A stretch of DNA of 64,000 nucleotides, taken from NCBI RefSeq assembly GCF_026151335.1, contig NZ_JAMQPP010000001.1. One strand, given 5' to 3'. The notes under the pieces were generated by a model. That model did no database searches, was not told the DNA's origin, and worked only from the letters and a program-made list of their open reading frames with translations. Positions 1 to 9,387 of the stretch are shown here, one piece after another (position 1 is the first letter of the stretch; each line of letters begins with the position of its first letter). The position numbers were made by a program, and so were the translations under genes. This DNA is from Leptospira_A soteropolitanensis (GTDB lineage: Bacteria; Spirochaetota; Leptospiria; Leptospirales; Leptospiraceae).

Positions 1-155
1 GGGACAAATTACTGGACCGTATTTGGGGAAAAGATGTTTTTGTAACAGACAGAACCGTTGACGTAAATATCAAACGGCTTCGGGACAAATTGCTTTCTGA
101 AAAGGAAAGATTAGAAACCATTCGCGGGGTCGGTTACCGATTCCGAGATGCGTAG
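1..155 (+). CDS. OmpR/PhoB-family response regulator, C-terminal end (partial)
   Basis: Only the last 50 or so codons are present; the gene begins left of the window. The frame reads a typical winged-helix end: WGKDVFVTDRTVDVNIKRLR followed by the IRGVGYRF signature and the stop TAG at 153-155. These are the recognition helix and wing of OmpR/PhoB DNA-binding domains. Such proteins bind promoter DNA when their missing receiver domain is phosphorylated. The stop overlaps the ATG of the following sensor kinase by 8 bases, so the two form a translationally coupled two-component pair. The regulon cannot be told from this fragment. Confidence 0.9.
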   Translation, partial: DKLLDRIWGKDVFVTDRTVDVNIKRLRDKLLSEKERLETIRGVGYRFRDA

Positions 156-1512
156 TTTTTTTTCTACATTACTTTTACTCAACTGGGGTCTCTTACTTGT
201 TTTACTGACCCTGGCCTTGGGTGTTTTTTATGTTTATGATCTCGTTGTACCCGCAGTTCGACCGCTTATCTTGTTTGGGTTTGTTTTAATTGCTATTTTC
301 GGTACTTTCTACATTTCAACTAACATCGCGATGCGAATCACAGATCCGCTGGCAACTGTTGAGAAAAAAACTAAAGAAATCAATGCAGGAGATTTTGGTG
401 TTGAACTATCTTCGCCTGACATCAGAGAACTTGCAACACTAACATCTTCCATTAATGAAATGGCGAGACGACTGAAAGTCCAATTTTTGGACCTGACTGT
501 TGAAAAAGAAAAGTTTAATTATTTACTACAAAATCTAAAGGAAGGTGTCTTTGCCATCGATAGAAATGAAAAATTTCTGTTCTTAAATCGCAATATATCA
601 GATACCTTAATAGAAAAAAATTCCCAATTCAAAGCATATACTCCCTCAATCAAAAACAAAGAACTCTTAAACTTTATTACAGAAAAAATCCAAAAAGGTG
701 TGGAAGGAAAAACTGAGTTCCAAGACGGACTACATTTCTACACCGCTCGCATTTATCCAATCAAATCTGATTCCATGATACAATTGTACATCGGTGTGTT
801 ATCAGATATCACTGAGGACAGACAAAACCAACTCATTAGGGAACAATTTTTCCAAAATGCTTCCCATGAATTAAAAACTCCCATAACATCGATTAAAGGT
901 TATGCAGAAACTTTAGAGTATAAATTAAAACTTCCACAAGATTCGAATGAAAGAAAATTCTTAGATGCCATTCTCCGAAATACAGACAGGCTCATCCGAA
1001 TTGTGGAAGATATGTTAACCGTATCCAGGTTGGAAAATCATAAAACTGTTTTAAATCTGACAGAGTTTTCTCTGTATGATTTGATGAAAAATGTGTCCGA
1101 ATCTCTGGGTGTGATTTATTCCCAAAAAAAACAAAATTTAATTTTAGACATTCCCACTGATTTTCGCGTGAAAGCAGACCGTCTGCTCCTTGAAGATCTA
1201 TTAGTAAATCTAATCTCAAATGCCTCTGCCTATAGCCCAGAGGGTTCGAGTGTCATTGTTAAGGCAACGTCTATAGAGGATAAAAATCAGATCCAAGTCA
1301 TCGATCACGGAATCGGAATTTCTGCAGAGGACGCCGAACGAATATTTGAACGTTTTTTCCGCGTGGATACCAACCGTTCCAGAAAAGAGGGAGGCACAGG
1401 CCTTGGCCTTTCCATAGTCAAACACATTGCAAGGCTCCATTCGGGTGAAGTTTCGGTTTCTCCCAACCTCCAAGGTGGCTCCATTTTTAGCTTTGAATTC
1501 CCTAAAAAATAG
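148..1512 (+). CDS. PhoR-like membrane sensor histidine kinase
   Basis: A 454-aa inner-membrane kinase paired with the regulator it overlaps. Two hydrophobic segments (about residues 7-30 and 37-58) have almost no periplasmic loop. They are followed by a HAMP-like linker, a PAS-like domain (about 115-220), a HisKA domain with the phosphoacceptor His near residue 240 in SHELKTPIT, and a HATPase_c domain with the N box (LVNLISNA), DHGIGI and GTGLGLSIVKHI. All catalytic motifs are intact. The tiny extracytoplasmic part suggests sensing in the membrane or through the PAS domain, as in PhoR/WalK-type kinases. The specific stimulus is not recognisable. Confidence 0.93.
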   Translation: MRSFFSTLLLLNWGLLLVLLTLALGVFYVYDLVVPAVRPLILFGFVLIAIFGTFYISTNIAMRITDPLATVEKKTKEINAGDFGVELSSPDIRELATLTSSINEMARRLKVQFLDLTVEKEKFNYLLQNLKEGVFAIDRNEKFLFLNRNISDTLIEKNSQFKAYTPSIKNKELLNFITEKIQKGVEGKTEFQDGLHFYTARIYPIKSDSMIQLYIGVLSDITEDRQNQLIREQFFQNASHELKTPITSIKGYAETLEYKLKLPQDSNERKFLDAILRNTDRLIRIVEDMLTVSRLENHKTVLNLTEFSLYDLMKNVSESLGVIYSQKKQNLILDIPTDFRVKADRLLLEDLLVNLISNASAYSPEGSSVIVKATSIEDKNQIQVIDHGIGISAEDAERIFERFFRVDTNRSRKEGGTGLGLSIVKHIARLHSGEVSVSPNLQGGSIFSFEFPKK

Positions 1513-1530
1513 ATTCTAGTAAGAGAAATC

Positions 1531-1555
1531 GCCGGATAGAATATTGGTATCCGGC
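1531..1555 (+). promoter_or_regulatory. GC-rich hairpin overlapping the argJ ribosome binding site
   Basis: A perfect 8-bp inverted repeat, GCCGGATA (1531-1538) and TATCCGGC (1548-1555), has a 9-nt loop between the kinase stop and the argJ start. The 3' arm runs into the only Shine-Dalgarno-like purine stretch (GGCAGG) before the ATG at 1564. No T-run follows, so it is not a classic intrinsic terminator. It may reduce read-through or mask the argJ ribosome binding site; either role is inference. Confidence 0.4.
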
Positions 1556-1563
1556 AGGTATTT

Positions 1564-2718
1564 ATGAAGTTTCCATTGGGATTTTATTCCTTCGGCAAAA
1601 ACATCGGAATCAAAGACAATAGCTTAGATTTTGCAGTCATTTATTCAGAAAATCGATGTAAGGCGGCAGCCGTTTTCACACGGAATAATTTTCCTGGTGC
1701 ACCTATTTACGTGGGTCGCGACCATATCAAAGATGGGTATTTACAAGCCATCGTCATCAACTCAAAAAATTCTAATGTAGCAACTGGTGAACAAGGAATC
1801 AAAAACTCCTATCAAATTTGTATAGAACTTGGTAAATCTTTAGGTATCCCTGCAGAAGACATACTTCCTTCTTCCACAGGAGTGATCGGGGTCCCTCTAC
1901 CGATCGAAAAAATACTTAATGCCTGTTCTACGGCAAAATCAGATTTAAAACCAGGGAATTTAGAGGAAGTGGCAGAAGCAATCATGACAACTGACACTCG
2001 TAAAAAAATCTCTTACCGCACGATTACAAACAAATCAGGCGAAGGTGTTATGTTTGGAATTGCCAAAGGTGCAGGAATGATTGAACCAAATATGGCTACC
2101 ATGTTATCCTATATTCTTTCTGACTACCTTCCCGAATCAGGGGATTTACAAACAATCTTAAAAAGAGTAGTCGATGTGACATACAATTGTGTGACCATTG
2201 ACTCTGATACATCTACAAGTGACACAGTGGTGCTTATGTGTTCTGGAGTTCTTGGAACCATTCCTGATGATGTTTTTGAATCTCATTTAAGAGAAATTGC
2301 CACTGATCTTTCTAAAATGATTGCTCGTGATGGAGAAGGAGCTTCCAAACTCATTGAACTCACTGTTTCGCAGGGAAGAGATGATATGCAAGTGACAAAA
2401 ATTGGAAAGTCCATTCTCAATTCCCCTCTAGTGAAAACGGCAATTTACGGTGGAGATCCCAATTGGGGAAGGTTTGTGATGGCTATTGGAAAAGTGTTTG
2501 ATGAACCAATTCCTTACGATTCATTAGAAATCCAATTGGGTGGTATATCAGTTAAAGGTGCAGACAATAACACCAAATCAAAGTTAGCTGAATACTTAAA
2601 ATCAAATGAAGAAATCCATATCTCTGTAATTCTAAATACAGGATCTTTCCAAAAAACTTTTTGGAGTTGTGATTTTACAGAAGGTTATATTCAGGAAAAT
2701 GCTTACTACACGACATGA
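1564..2718 (+). CDS. argJ: Bifunctional glutamate N-acetyltransferase / ornithine acetyltransferase ArgJ
   Basis: ArgJ transfers the acetyl group of N-acetylornithine to glutamate, closing the cyclic arginine pathway in the cytoplasm; some members also use acetyl-CoA. The 384-aa protein has the family length. It carries the self-cleavage site in the conserved context EPNMATMLSYI, where the Thr becomes the N-terminal nucleophile of the beta chain, and the substrate motifs SSTGVIG and SDTSTSDT. The conserved YGGDPNWGR block is near the end. The start has a GGCAGG ribosome site about 6 nt upstream. The 3' end overlaps the next gene by 4 bases (ATGA). Sequence alone does not show whether it is mono- or bifunctional. 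Confidence 0.95.
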   Translation: MKFPLGFYSFGKNIGIKDNSLDFAVIYSENRCKAAAVFTRNNFPGAPIYVGRDHIKDGYLQAIVINSKNSNVATGEQGIKNSYQICIELGKSLGIPAEDILPSSTGVIGVPLPIEKILNACSTAKSDLKPGNLEEVAEAIMTTDTRKKISYRTITNKSGEGVMFGIAKGAGMIEPNMATMLSYILSDYLPESGDLQTILKRVVDVTYNCVTIDSDTSTSDTVVLMCSGVLGTIPDDVFESHLREIATDLSKMIARDGEGASKLIELTVSQGRDDMQVTKIGKSILNSPLVKTAIYGGDPNWGRFVMAIGKVFDEPIPYDSLEIQLGGISVKGADNNTKSKLAEYLKSNEEIHISVILNTGSFQKTFWSCDFTEGYIQENAYYTT

Positions 2719-3983
2719 GTTCAAATAAATTCAAAAGCGCTTTAAAATATTTTTTACCTTCGAGTTATCAATTAAAACTTTCGGTAACCAATATCTTTAC
2801 ACGCACTTTGTTTATTTTTTTAGTTTATGTTTCTTACTTTCTAATTTTATCGCAAATACCAGAACCAATGTCTTATCGTTTGGAACTTGCGTTACTTTTA
2901 ACATGTGCCTTTGCTCTGATTTTATATCTACCGATCATCGAAAGACTCACACGTTACATCCGAACTCGATTTTTATCGGAATATCTGACAGAAGATGCAG
3001 AATCATATCGGCAAGCTATCAAACGATTTAACTTTGACGCCCTGATCAAAAACGTTTTTCCCGATATGGTTAAAATCACAGGAAGCCATTCTGGAACGAT
3101 GGCTGTTCTCACACACAATGGCACTTTTGCATTTCACTCGTATTTCCGAGGTCGACAGAAAAAATTAAGCCCGACAAAAGACATTACGGTAAAAACAAGT
3201 TTTCAATCTTTTTTACTTAGCAAACGGAATGGTGCTTCTGTTGCGGAAACTTATTCTCATGAAAACATAAACAATGACTTTATGGAACTGCATGCGAATT
3301 ATATTTATCCTTTTATCTTCAGGGAAAAATTATTTGGCTTCATTGCAGTCTCCAATATCCCAAACACAGATGCAGCACACAGTTTGTCACTTCTAGCTGG
3401 ACAATCAGCGTTAACCATACATAATCACATTCTTTCTTATCATATTTCGGAAAACAAAAAGTATCAAAAAGAAGCAGCGTACGCCGTGCGCGTACAAAAC
3501 CTCTTAGAAACAGGAACCATTCCTGAGCTTTTGGGTTGGGAAATTACAGCTTTCAAAAGAACCAGTAGAAACTTAATCGAGTTTTTCCAAGTAGAGGATG
3601 GAAGTTGGTTTTTTGTCATTCTAAACACTGGAAAATCCTACCAACATATCGGAATCATACTTTCTTATATATTAGGTGTTGTTTATTCGCAATCAAGACT
3701 TCGTATTTTAAAAGGATTTTCGGATATAAAATCCTTAATACAATCCACCTTTCAAAAGTTAGATTGGAAAGAAAATTACGAAATGATTATTGGCAAGATT
3801 GGATATTCTGAACTTTATATAGTTCAAGAAGGAAAACAATTTCGCATAACCAGAAATTCTGAAGAAGTTGTAGCAAGTATGGGTTGGAAAAATATGATCA
3901 ATATGGATAAAGGTCCCATTCTCATCCAACAACGGGGCGAACCAATTCTTAAATTTAGTTTTGAAGTGCCAGAAGTCAAATGA
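2715..3983 (+). CDS. Membrane protein with GAF-like and degenerate SpoIIE (PP2C-like) domains
   Basis: A 422-aa protein with two N-terminal TM segments (about residues 27-46 and 55-72), a GAF-like region (about 95-250) and a C-terminal region that lines up with the phosphatase domain of the next gene. Where the neighbour has SGDYLDIIP and LLGDVAGHG, this protein has RNLIEFFQV and ILNTGKSYQ. The surrounding hydrophobic pattern is kept, but the metal-binding aspartates and the GHG turn are gone. I infer a catalytically dead pseudophosphatase, perhaps a sensor or regulatory partner of the downstream enzyme. It is translationally coupled on both sides by 4-bp ATGA overlaps. The homology call comes from reading the two proteins side by side, not from a search. 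Confidence 0.7.
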   Translation: MSSNKFKSALKYFLPSSYQLKLSVTNIFTRTLFIFLVYVSYFLILSQIPEPMSYRLELALLLTCAFALILYLPIIERLTRYIRTRFLSEYLTEDAESYRQAIKRFNFDALIKNVFPDMVKITGSHSGTMAVLTHNGTFAFHSYFRGRQKKLSPTKDITVKTSFQSFLLSKRNGASVAETYSHENINNDFMELHANYIYPFIFREKLFGFIAVSNIPNTDAAHSLSLLAGQSALTIHNHILSYHISENKKYQKEAAYAVRVQNLLETGTIPELLGWEITAFKRTSRNLIEFFQVEDGSWFFVILNTGKSYQHIGIILSYILGVVYSQSRLRILKGFSDIKSLIQSTFQKLDWKENYEMIIGKIGYSELYIVQEGKQFRITRNSEEVVASMGWKNMINMDKGPILIQQRGEPILKFSFEVPEVK

Positions 3984-6349
3984 GAGAACTTGCGATTACA
4001 ATCCTTTCATCTCTTTTGTTTTTTTTGATCCTACTCTTTGCATTTATTGGATTTCAAAATAACGCAAAAAGACTTCCTTTTTACCATTATCCATCAGGGC
4101 TTATCGTAAATATTGGAGAGGAAAATCGTCATCACTGGGGAAATTCAGTCATTCAGGAAGATTTAGAGAATTTTGATTCAATCACCGATTTTTCAAATAT
4201 AGAATCTTTTCGATTACGTATCAAAAACCACAATGGTGAAGTTTATGAAAAAGATTTTAAATTAATTACAGTCCGCAAAACAGATGTTCTTAATGTATTT
4301 TTTTCTGATTTATTTTTAGCATTTTTCAGTTTAGCCATCGCAGTTTATTTTTATTATTCCACTAGAGATGCATTAATATTTGGCTTTTTCTTTAATTTTG
4401 GTCTTATTATTCTTTCCAACGTTTTTGTATTAACGTTCAATAACTCCATTTTTCTTTTTGTTCTGACTCTCTATTTCGGTAGCTTTTTGCAATATCATTT
4501 AATCTATCGACTTCGAGGAAAAGAGATCAATTCCAAATGGCTATTGCCACAAGTATTAATATCTTTCATCATGGCAATGATCGCATCACAAGAAAAATAC
4601 GATATGATACTTGTCGAGCGAGTGGTATTAGTTGCTCATGCAATCACGGTTTTATTTGGTTCCATCAATATCATAGCCAATATATACGAAATCATTCGAT
4701 CTAAGCCACAGGAAGAAGCCCTACTCAAAAGAGTTGTTTTGGTTTCTTCCATTTTCCTTTATGTGGCACTCCCCACTAGCATTATCTTTTTTGATGGATA
4801 CCCTTGGTTCTTCGTACATAGATCCTTGTTTATTACTACTTACCTTTTATTCATTCTTTCTTTTTTTTATGGAACTTATCGTTACACCTTTGTTCCTTCA
4901 CTAGTCATTTTTACTCCAAGTATTGTTACTTTGATTTTGGTTTCTATTATTTTAGGAACTTATATCGGTTCTATTTTTATTTTAGATTTTATTCTTCCCA
5001 TTCGATATCTAAAAGATCGTTGGGTTTTTAACCTCATTTATCTTTTTTTGGTCACTGCCTATTTGATTCCACTCAAACTCAGGGTAAAAGAATTATTCGA
5101 TTATTGGTTTTTCGAACAAAACCCGAAACTCAGTGCGGGTATCAATAAAATCACAGCTTTATTGTCTTCCCCTCTTTCTATGCGAAAAACAATTTTAACA
5201 ATCAATCGAACGGTAAAAGAAACAGTAAATGTATCTAATATCATTATTTTGATTCCGGGTGATCAATTTGCAAGCACTGACCTAAAGAATATAAACTTCG
5301 TACGAATATCGCCTCAATCGGAAATATGGAATTATTTCAAAAGTACTGATCGTGTCACCGTTACTTCCCATCTTGAATATGGAATTGGACTTAGAGAAAC
5401 CTTATACAACTTTTTGAAGGGATTAAATGTTCAGTTAGCATTCCCAGCTTATGATTCCTCTTCAAATAAAAAAAATATACAAGCAATGATTCTCATTGGT
5501 GAGAAGTTAGATAAAAAATATTTCTCTATCGGAGAATTAAAGTTCATCAATGAAGTTGTCAAAATTTCTGGGATGTTACTTGAAAACTATAGTTTATTAG
5601 AAGATGAAATTCAAAAACGTAAAATTGTCAGAGATATTCAAACAGCATCCATTGTTGACAATACACTTCGACTTATTTTACCAAGCGAAGTCAAAGGTAT
5701 TGATTACGGTTATATTTCGAAACCTGCCGTAGGAATTTCAGGAGATTATTTAGACATCATTCCAGTTTCTCAAACAAAGATGATTGTTCTGTTAGGTGAT
5801 GTAGCCGGACATGGGCTTGGTACGGGTTTTTTAGTCAGTGCCATCAAAGGAATTGTAAGAGAACAACTCAGAAATGGGACATCACTTGAAGGTTTATTTC
5901 GCGAAATCAATTCCTTCTTTCGAGCTCGGTACAAAGGGAATGAGTTTATGACACTCCTAGGAGGCGTTTTTGATTCAAATGAAAATGTCTTTAAATATGT
6001 AAATGCAGGACATCTTTCTTTGATTGAAATGCGAGCCGATGGACAGATTAAATTACATTCCAAAACACAAAGAGTTCTTGGAATTTTAGAAACCGATTAC
6101 CATGTACAGGAACTCAAATTACTTCCAGGAACAAAACTTTTCCTTTATTCGGATGGAATCACTGAAGCCTTCAGTGAACGAGATGAAATTTTCGGCGAAG
6201 AAACTTTAATCGAATTTTTACATTTTAATGCCGAAAAAACCGTGAAAGAAATCCCTACGCTCTTGGATGCAAAGATGACAAATTTTCGCGGGAACCGAGA
6301 ACAATCAGATGATATTACATTTATTGGTCTTTCTTTTACACCCAATTAG
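3980..6349 (+). CDS. Multi-TM SpoIIE-type (PP2C-family) protein phosphatase
   Basis: A 789-aa signalling protein. The N-terminus has one TM segment and a short extracytoplasmic region (about 30-105). Seven or eight TM helices follow (about 110-365), then a GAF-like region (about 390-540) and a SpoIIE/PP2C domain (about 560-785). The phosphatase motifs are intact: ISGDYLD, LLGDVAGHGLGTG, NAGH and YSDGITEA supply the metal-binding acidic residues. Family members dephosphorylate serine on STAS anti-sigma antagonists in partner-switching pathways. A STAS protein lies at 44461, but no link is shown. It probably acts together with the degenerate homologue it overlaps. Confidence 0.88.
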   Translation: MRELAITILSSLLFFLILLFAFIGFQNNAKRLPFYHYPSGLIVNIGEENRHHWGNSVIQEDLENFDSITDFSNIESFRLRIKNHNGEVYEKDFKLITVRKTDVLNVFFSDLFLAFFSLAIAVYFYYSTRDALIFGFFFNFGLIILSNVFVLTFNNSIFLFVLTLYFGSFLQYHLIYRLRGKEINSKWLLPQVLISFIMAMIASQEKYDMILVERVVLVAHAITVLFGSINIIANIYEIIRSKPQEEALLKRVVLVSSIFLYVALPTSIIFFDGYPWFFVHRSLFITTYLLFILSFFYGTYRYTFVPSLVIFTPSIVTLILVSIILGTYIGSIFILDFILPIRYLKDRWVFNLIYLFLVTAYLIPLKLRVKELFDYWFFEQNPKLSAGINKITALLSSPLSMRKTILTINRTVKETVNVSNIIILIPGDQFASTDLKNINFVRISPQSEIWNYFKSTDRVTVTSHLEYGIGLRETLYNFLKGLNVQLAFPAYDSSSNKKNIQAMILIGEKLDKKYFSIGELKFINEVVKISGMLLENYSLLEDEIQKRKIVRDIQTASIVDNTLRLILPSEVKGIDYGYISKPAVGISGDYLDIIPVSQTKMIVLLGDVAGHGLGTGFLVSAIKGIVREQLRNGTSLEGLFREINSFFRARYKGNEFMTLLGGVFDSNENVFKYVNAGHLSLIEMRADGQIKLHSKTQRVLGILETDYHVQELKLLPGTKLFLYSDGITEAFSERDEIFGEETLIEFLHFNAEKTVKEIPTLLDAKMTNFRGNREQSDDITFIGLSFTPN

Positions 6350-6364
6350 CCGATACTGAAACTG

Positions 6365-7246
6365 ATGATGGCAGAAAAACCGGTCAAATTTGTCATTTTT
6401 CTTTCTTTGATTCTGAGCTTAGTTGCGTTTTGGGACCACCAATTCACCTCTTATCTCAAAGAATTTGTTGTACTCATTCATGAAATTTGCCATGCCACTG
6501 CCGCACTCTTTAGCGGAGGAGTTGTAAAAGGAATCGCACTTCATGGAAACGAAGGTGGGGAAACAATCGCTGTCCCTGCCTCTTTTCGCGGATCTTTTAT
6601 TCTTGTTGTCTCTGCCGGATACATTGGTTCTTCCCTTGTCGGTGCTTTTTTATTACGATTGGGATTCCAAGGACGTCATGCTCGCCAAACAATGATTCTT
6701 TTAGGATTATTTTTAATCTCCGTCAGTGTATTATATTCCAAATTAGGGGAACTTGCTTACCTCACAGGAATTTTTTGGGGTGTAGGAATTCTCGTAGCAG
6801 GAATGTTAGGCGAAACTATTTCGATTTTGTCTTTAGTTTTTTTAGGTACAAGTATCTCTTTATATTCTTTGTATGACCTCTCTGATTTTGCAGAACGATT
6901 GACGGAAACCGATGCAGGGATCCTTGCCTTCTGGATGGCCGGACTTGGCCCCGAAGATCTGCAGAATGAAGAGGTTCCGACCGTAGTTGTGGTACTTGGC
7001 TATATGATTGCAACCCTTTGGTCTCTCCTCAGCGTCGGTATCATTTTTATGTCCCTACGAAGTTCCCTCAGTCACGAAGAAAGCCATGATTTTCCTAGTG
7101 CAGAAGAAAGTTTCGAACGATTTCCCGGTGATCTTTCGCCGGAGGCAAAACTTTGGTTGGAAAAACGTGGTGTAGACCCCGAAAGTGGAATCGTTTTGCC
7201 CCCCAATTTGTTCCAGGACTTCCCTCCCAAAGACAATAGTCCTTAG
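6365..7246 (+). CDS. M50B-like integral membrane metalloprotease homologue
   Basis: A 293-aa membrane protein with about six hydrophobic segments. The first half carries HEICH (about residues 39-43) in the context VLIHEICHATAALFSGG, matching the zinc-binding HExxH of M50-family intramembrane peptidases. The architecture resembles the short M50B-like family. The C-terminal 60 residues are hydrophilic and acidic. Members of this group often lack proof of protease activity, and I do not see a clear NPDG-type second zinc motif, so activity is uncertain. It starts 15 bases after the phosphatase gene and may belong to the same transcript. Confidence 0.75.
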   Translation: MMAEKPVKFVIFLSLILSLVAFWDHQFTSYLKEFVVLIHEICHATAALFSGGVVKGIALHGNEGGETIAVPASFRGSFILVVSAGYIGSSLVGAFLLRLGFQGRHARQTMILLGLFLISVSVLYSKLGELAYLTGIFWGVGILVAGMLGETISILSLVFLGTSISLYSLYDLSDFAERLTETDAGILAFWMAGLGPEDLQNEEVPTVVVVLGYMIATLWSLLSVGIIFMSLRSSLSHEESHDFPSAEESFERFPGDLSPEAKLWLEKRGVDPESGIVLPPNLFQDFPPKDNSP

Positions 7247-7303
7247 GCCTTCTCACAAATTTTCATTTGCCGAGGACACAGACTTCCTAAATATAGAATC
7301 TCA

Positions 7304-8236
7304 ATGGCAAAAAGAATCCTTATCACAGGTGGAGCCGGATTCATCGGATCCCATCTAGCAGAAACTCTTTTGAACGCTGGGAACCAAATCATCGTATTGG
7401 ACAATTTCCATACCGGACGAAAAGAAAACCTGACTCATCTTCTCGGCAACCCAAATTTCGAACTGATCCGCCACGATATCACGGATCCCATCAAATTGGA
7501 AGTAGATGAAATTTATAATATGGCTTGTCCTGCTTCTCCGGTTCATTACCAAAGTAATCCCATCAAAACTACCAAAACGAATGTTTTGGGAATGATGAAC
7601 ATGCTTGGTCTTGCCAAACGAGTGAAAGCAAGAATCCTTCAAGCAAGTACTTCCGAAGTATACGGGAATCCACTAGAACATCCTCAAACCGAATCTTATT
7701 GGGGTAATGTGAACACGATTGGAATTCGTAGTTGTTATGATGAAGGGAAACGGGTAGCTGAAACTTTATGTTTCGATTATCACCGCCAACACGGGGTAGA
7801 CATTCGAGTCATCCGTATTTTTAATACTTATGGCCCACGAATGATCCCAGATGATGGTCGTGTGGTAAGTAATTTCATCGTACAAGCGTTACGTGGAGAA
7901 AACATTACCATTTATGGTGATGGAAGTCAGACTCGTTCTTTCTGTTACGTAGATGATTTAGTTCGTGGAATCATCAAAATGATGAATACAGACGGATTTG
8001 TAGGACCAGTTAACTTAGGTAATGATGGCGAATTTACTGTTAAAGAATTAGCAGAATTAGTCATCAAAGAGACAGGAAGTAAATCCAAAATTATTTATCT
8101 TCCACTCCCACAAGACGATCCGACAAGAAGAAAACCAAACCTAGGTTTGGCGAAAGAAAAATTGAATTATTCAACGACTGTTCCATTAGTGGAAGGCGTA
8201 AAAAAAACCATCGAATATTTTAGCAAAAGAGTATAA
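7304..8236 (+). CDS. UDP-glucuronate decarboxylase (UDP-xylose synthase), SDR extended family
   Basis: A 310-aa cytoplasmic enzyme that converts UDP-glucuronate to UDP-xylose (or the 4-keto intermediate) for surface polysaccharide. The N-terminal NAD motif is GGAGFIGSHL. Family-specific motifs are clear: MACPASPVHYQ, ASTSEVYG, HPQTESYWGNVN and RSCYDEGKR with the catalytic Tyr and Lys. RIFNTYGPRM and DDPTRRKPN follow. The length matches bacterial soluble UXS. No UDP-glucose dehydrogenase is in the window, so the substrate must come from elsewhere. The gene ends one base before pntAA, suggesting co-transcription without an obvious metabolic link. Confidence 0.92.
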   Translation: MAKRILITGGAGFIGSHLAETLLNAGNQIIVLDNFHTGRKENLTHLLGNPNFELIRHDITDPIKLEVDEIYNMACPASPVHYQSNPIKTTKTNVLGMMNMLGLAKRVKARILQASTSEVYGNPLEHPQTESYWGNVNTIGIRSCYDEGKRVAETLCFDYHRQHGVDIRVIRIFNTYGPRMIPDDGRVVSNFIVQALRGENITIYGDGSQTRSFCYVDDLVRGIIKMMNTDGFVGPVNLGNDGEFTVKELAELVIKETGSKSKIIYLPLPQDDPTRRKPNLGLAKEKLNYSTTVPLVEGVKKTIEYFSKRV

Positions 8237-8237
8237 A

Positions 8238-9365
8238 ATGAAAATAGGCGTAATCAAAGAACCATCTTATGAAAACAGAGTGGCTATCACTCCTGATGTA
8301 ATAGACCCTTTAAAAAAACTAGGTTTCTCTGTTTCCATTGAAACCACAGCCGGGGATAATGCATTTTTTTCCGATACGGATTATAAAGAATCCGGTGCCA
8401 CAGTAGAATCAAGAGACACGATTCTTTCGCAATCGGACATTGTTGTATCCATTCATGCTTTGGACGAAGCGAGTGCAAAAAAGATTGGCAAAGATAAAAT
8501 CTATATAGCAACACTATCTCCTCTTGCCTTCCCTAAAAAAGTAAAAGAAATTGCCAATGCATCTTTTAAGATTTTCTCAATGGACACTATCCCGCGAATC
8601 ACTCGTGCGCAATCTATGGATGTTCTTAGTAGTCAAGCAACTGTTTCAGGATACAAAGCAGTTTTACTAGCCGCGTCCAACTATAGTCGTTTTTTCCCAA
8701 TGTTAACAACAGCAGCAGGAACCATTACTCCAGCAAGAGTTCTGATCCTAGGCGCTGGTGTTGCCGGACTCCAAGCGATTGCAACTTCTCGTCGATTAGG
8801 GGCAGTGGTTGATGTATTTGACACTAGACCTGAAGTAAAAGAGCAGTGTATGTCACTCGGTGCCAAATTTGTTGAAGTAGAAGGTGCAGCGGATGCATCG
8901 AAAACTGGTGGTTATGCGGTTGAACAATCAGAAGATTACCAACGTAGGCAAAAAGAAGCCATTGCAAAGTACGCAGAAAAAGCCGATATTATTATCACAA
9001 CGGCACTCATTCCAGGAAGAAAAGCTCCACTACTCATCACAAAAGATATGGTAGATAAAATGAGGCAAGGTTCAGTGATTGTAGACCTTGCGGCTGTTAA
9101 TGGTGGAAACTGTGAAGTTACCGAGAATGACAAAACCATTGTTTACAAAGGAATTACGATCATTGGAAATTCAAACTTACAAAGTACACAACCAATGGAT
9201 GCAAGTAAAATGTATGCAAAGAATATTGTGAATTTCCTAAAACTTTTTGTTAATAAAGAAAAACAGTTCAATATCAACTTAGAAGACGAAATTATCGATG
9301 CATGTATGATTGCTGAAAATGGTTCAATTCGTCACAAACCAACACTGGCACTTCTCGGAGAATAA
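8238..9365 (+). CDS. pntA: NAD(P) transhydrogenase alpha subunit part 1 (PntAA)
   Basis: The 375-aa protein is domain I, the NAD(H)-binding soluble part of proton-translocating transhydrogenase, which makes NADPH from NADH using the proton gradient. It opens with IGVIKEPSYENRVAITP, shared by alanine dehydrogenase and PNT. The Rossmann motif is VLILGAGVAGLQAI, and a PNT-type region follows (ITTALIPGRKAPLLIT, IVDLAAVNGGNCEVTEN). It ends before any membrane segment, so this is the split PntAA form. Partners PntAB and PntB are expected downstream in most genomes, but here the next gene is convergent. Alanine dehydrogenase is less likely because of the transhydrogenase-type C-terminal half. Confidence 0.9.
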   Translation: MKIGVIKEPSYENRVAITPDVIDPLKKLGFSVSIETTAGDNAFFSDTDYKESGATVESRDTILSQSDIVVSIHALDEASAKKIGKDKIYIATLSPLAFPKKVKEIANASFKIFSMDTIPRITRAQSMDVLSSQATVSGYKAVLLAASNYSRFFPMLTTAAGTITPARVLILGAGVAGLQAIATSRRLGAVVDVFDTRPEVKEQCMSLGAKFVEVEGAADASKTGGYAVEQSEDYQRRQKEAIAKYAEKADIIITTALIPGRKAPLLITKDMVDKMRQGSVIVDLAAVNGGNCEVTENDKTIVYKGITIIGNSNLQSTQPMDASKMYAKNIVNFLKLFVNKEKQFNINLEDEIIDACMIAENGSIRHKPTLALLGE

Positions 9366-9387
9366 CTCCGAGATTTGAGATTGGCAT

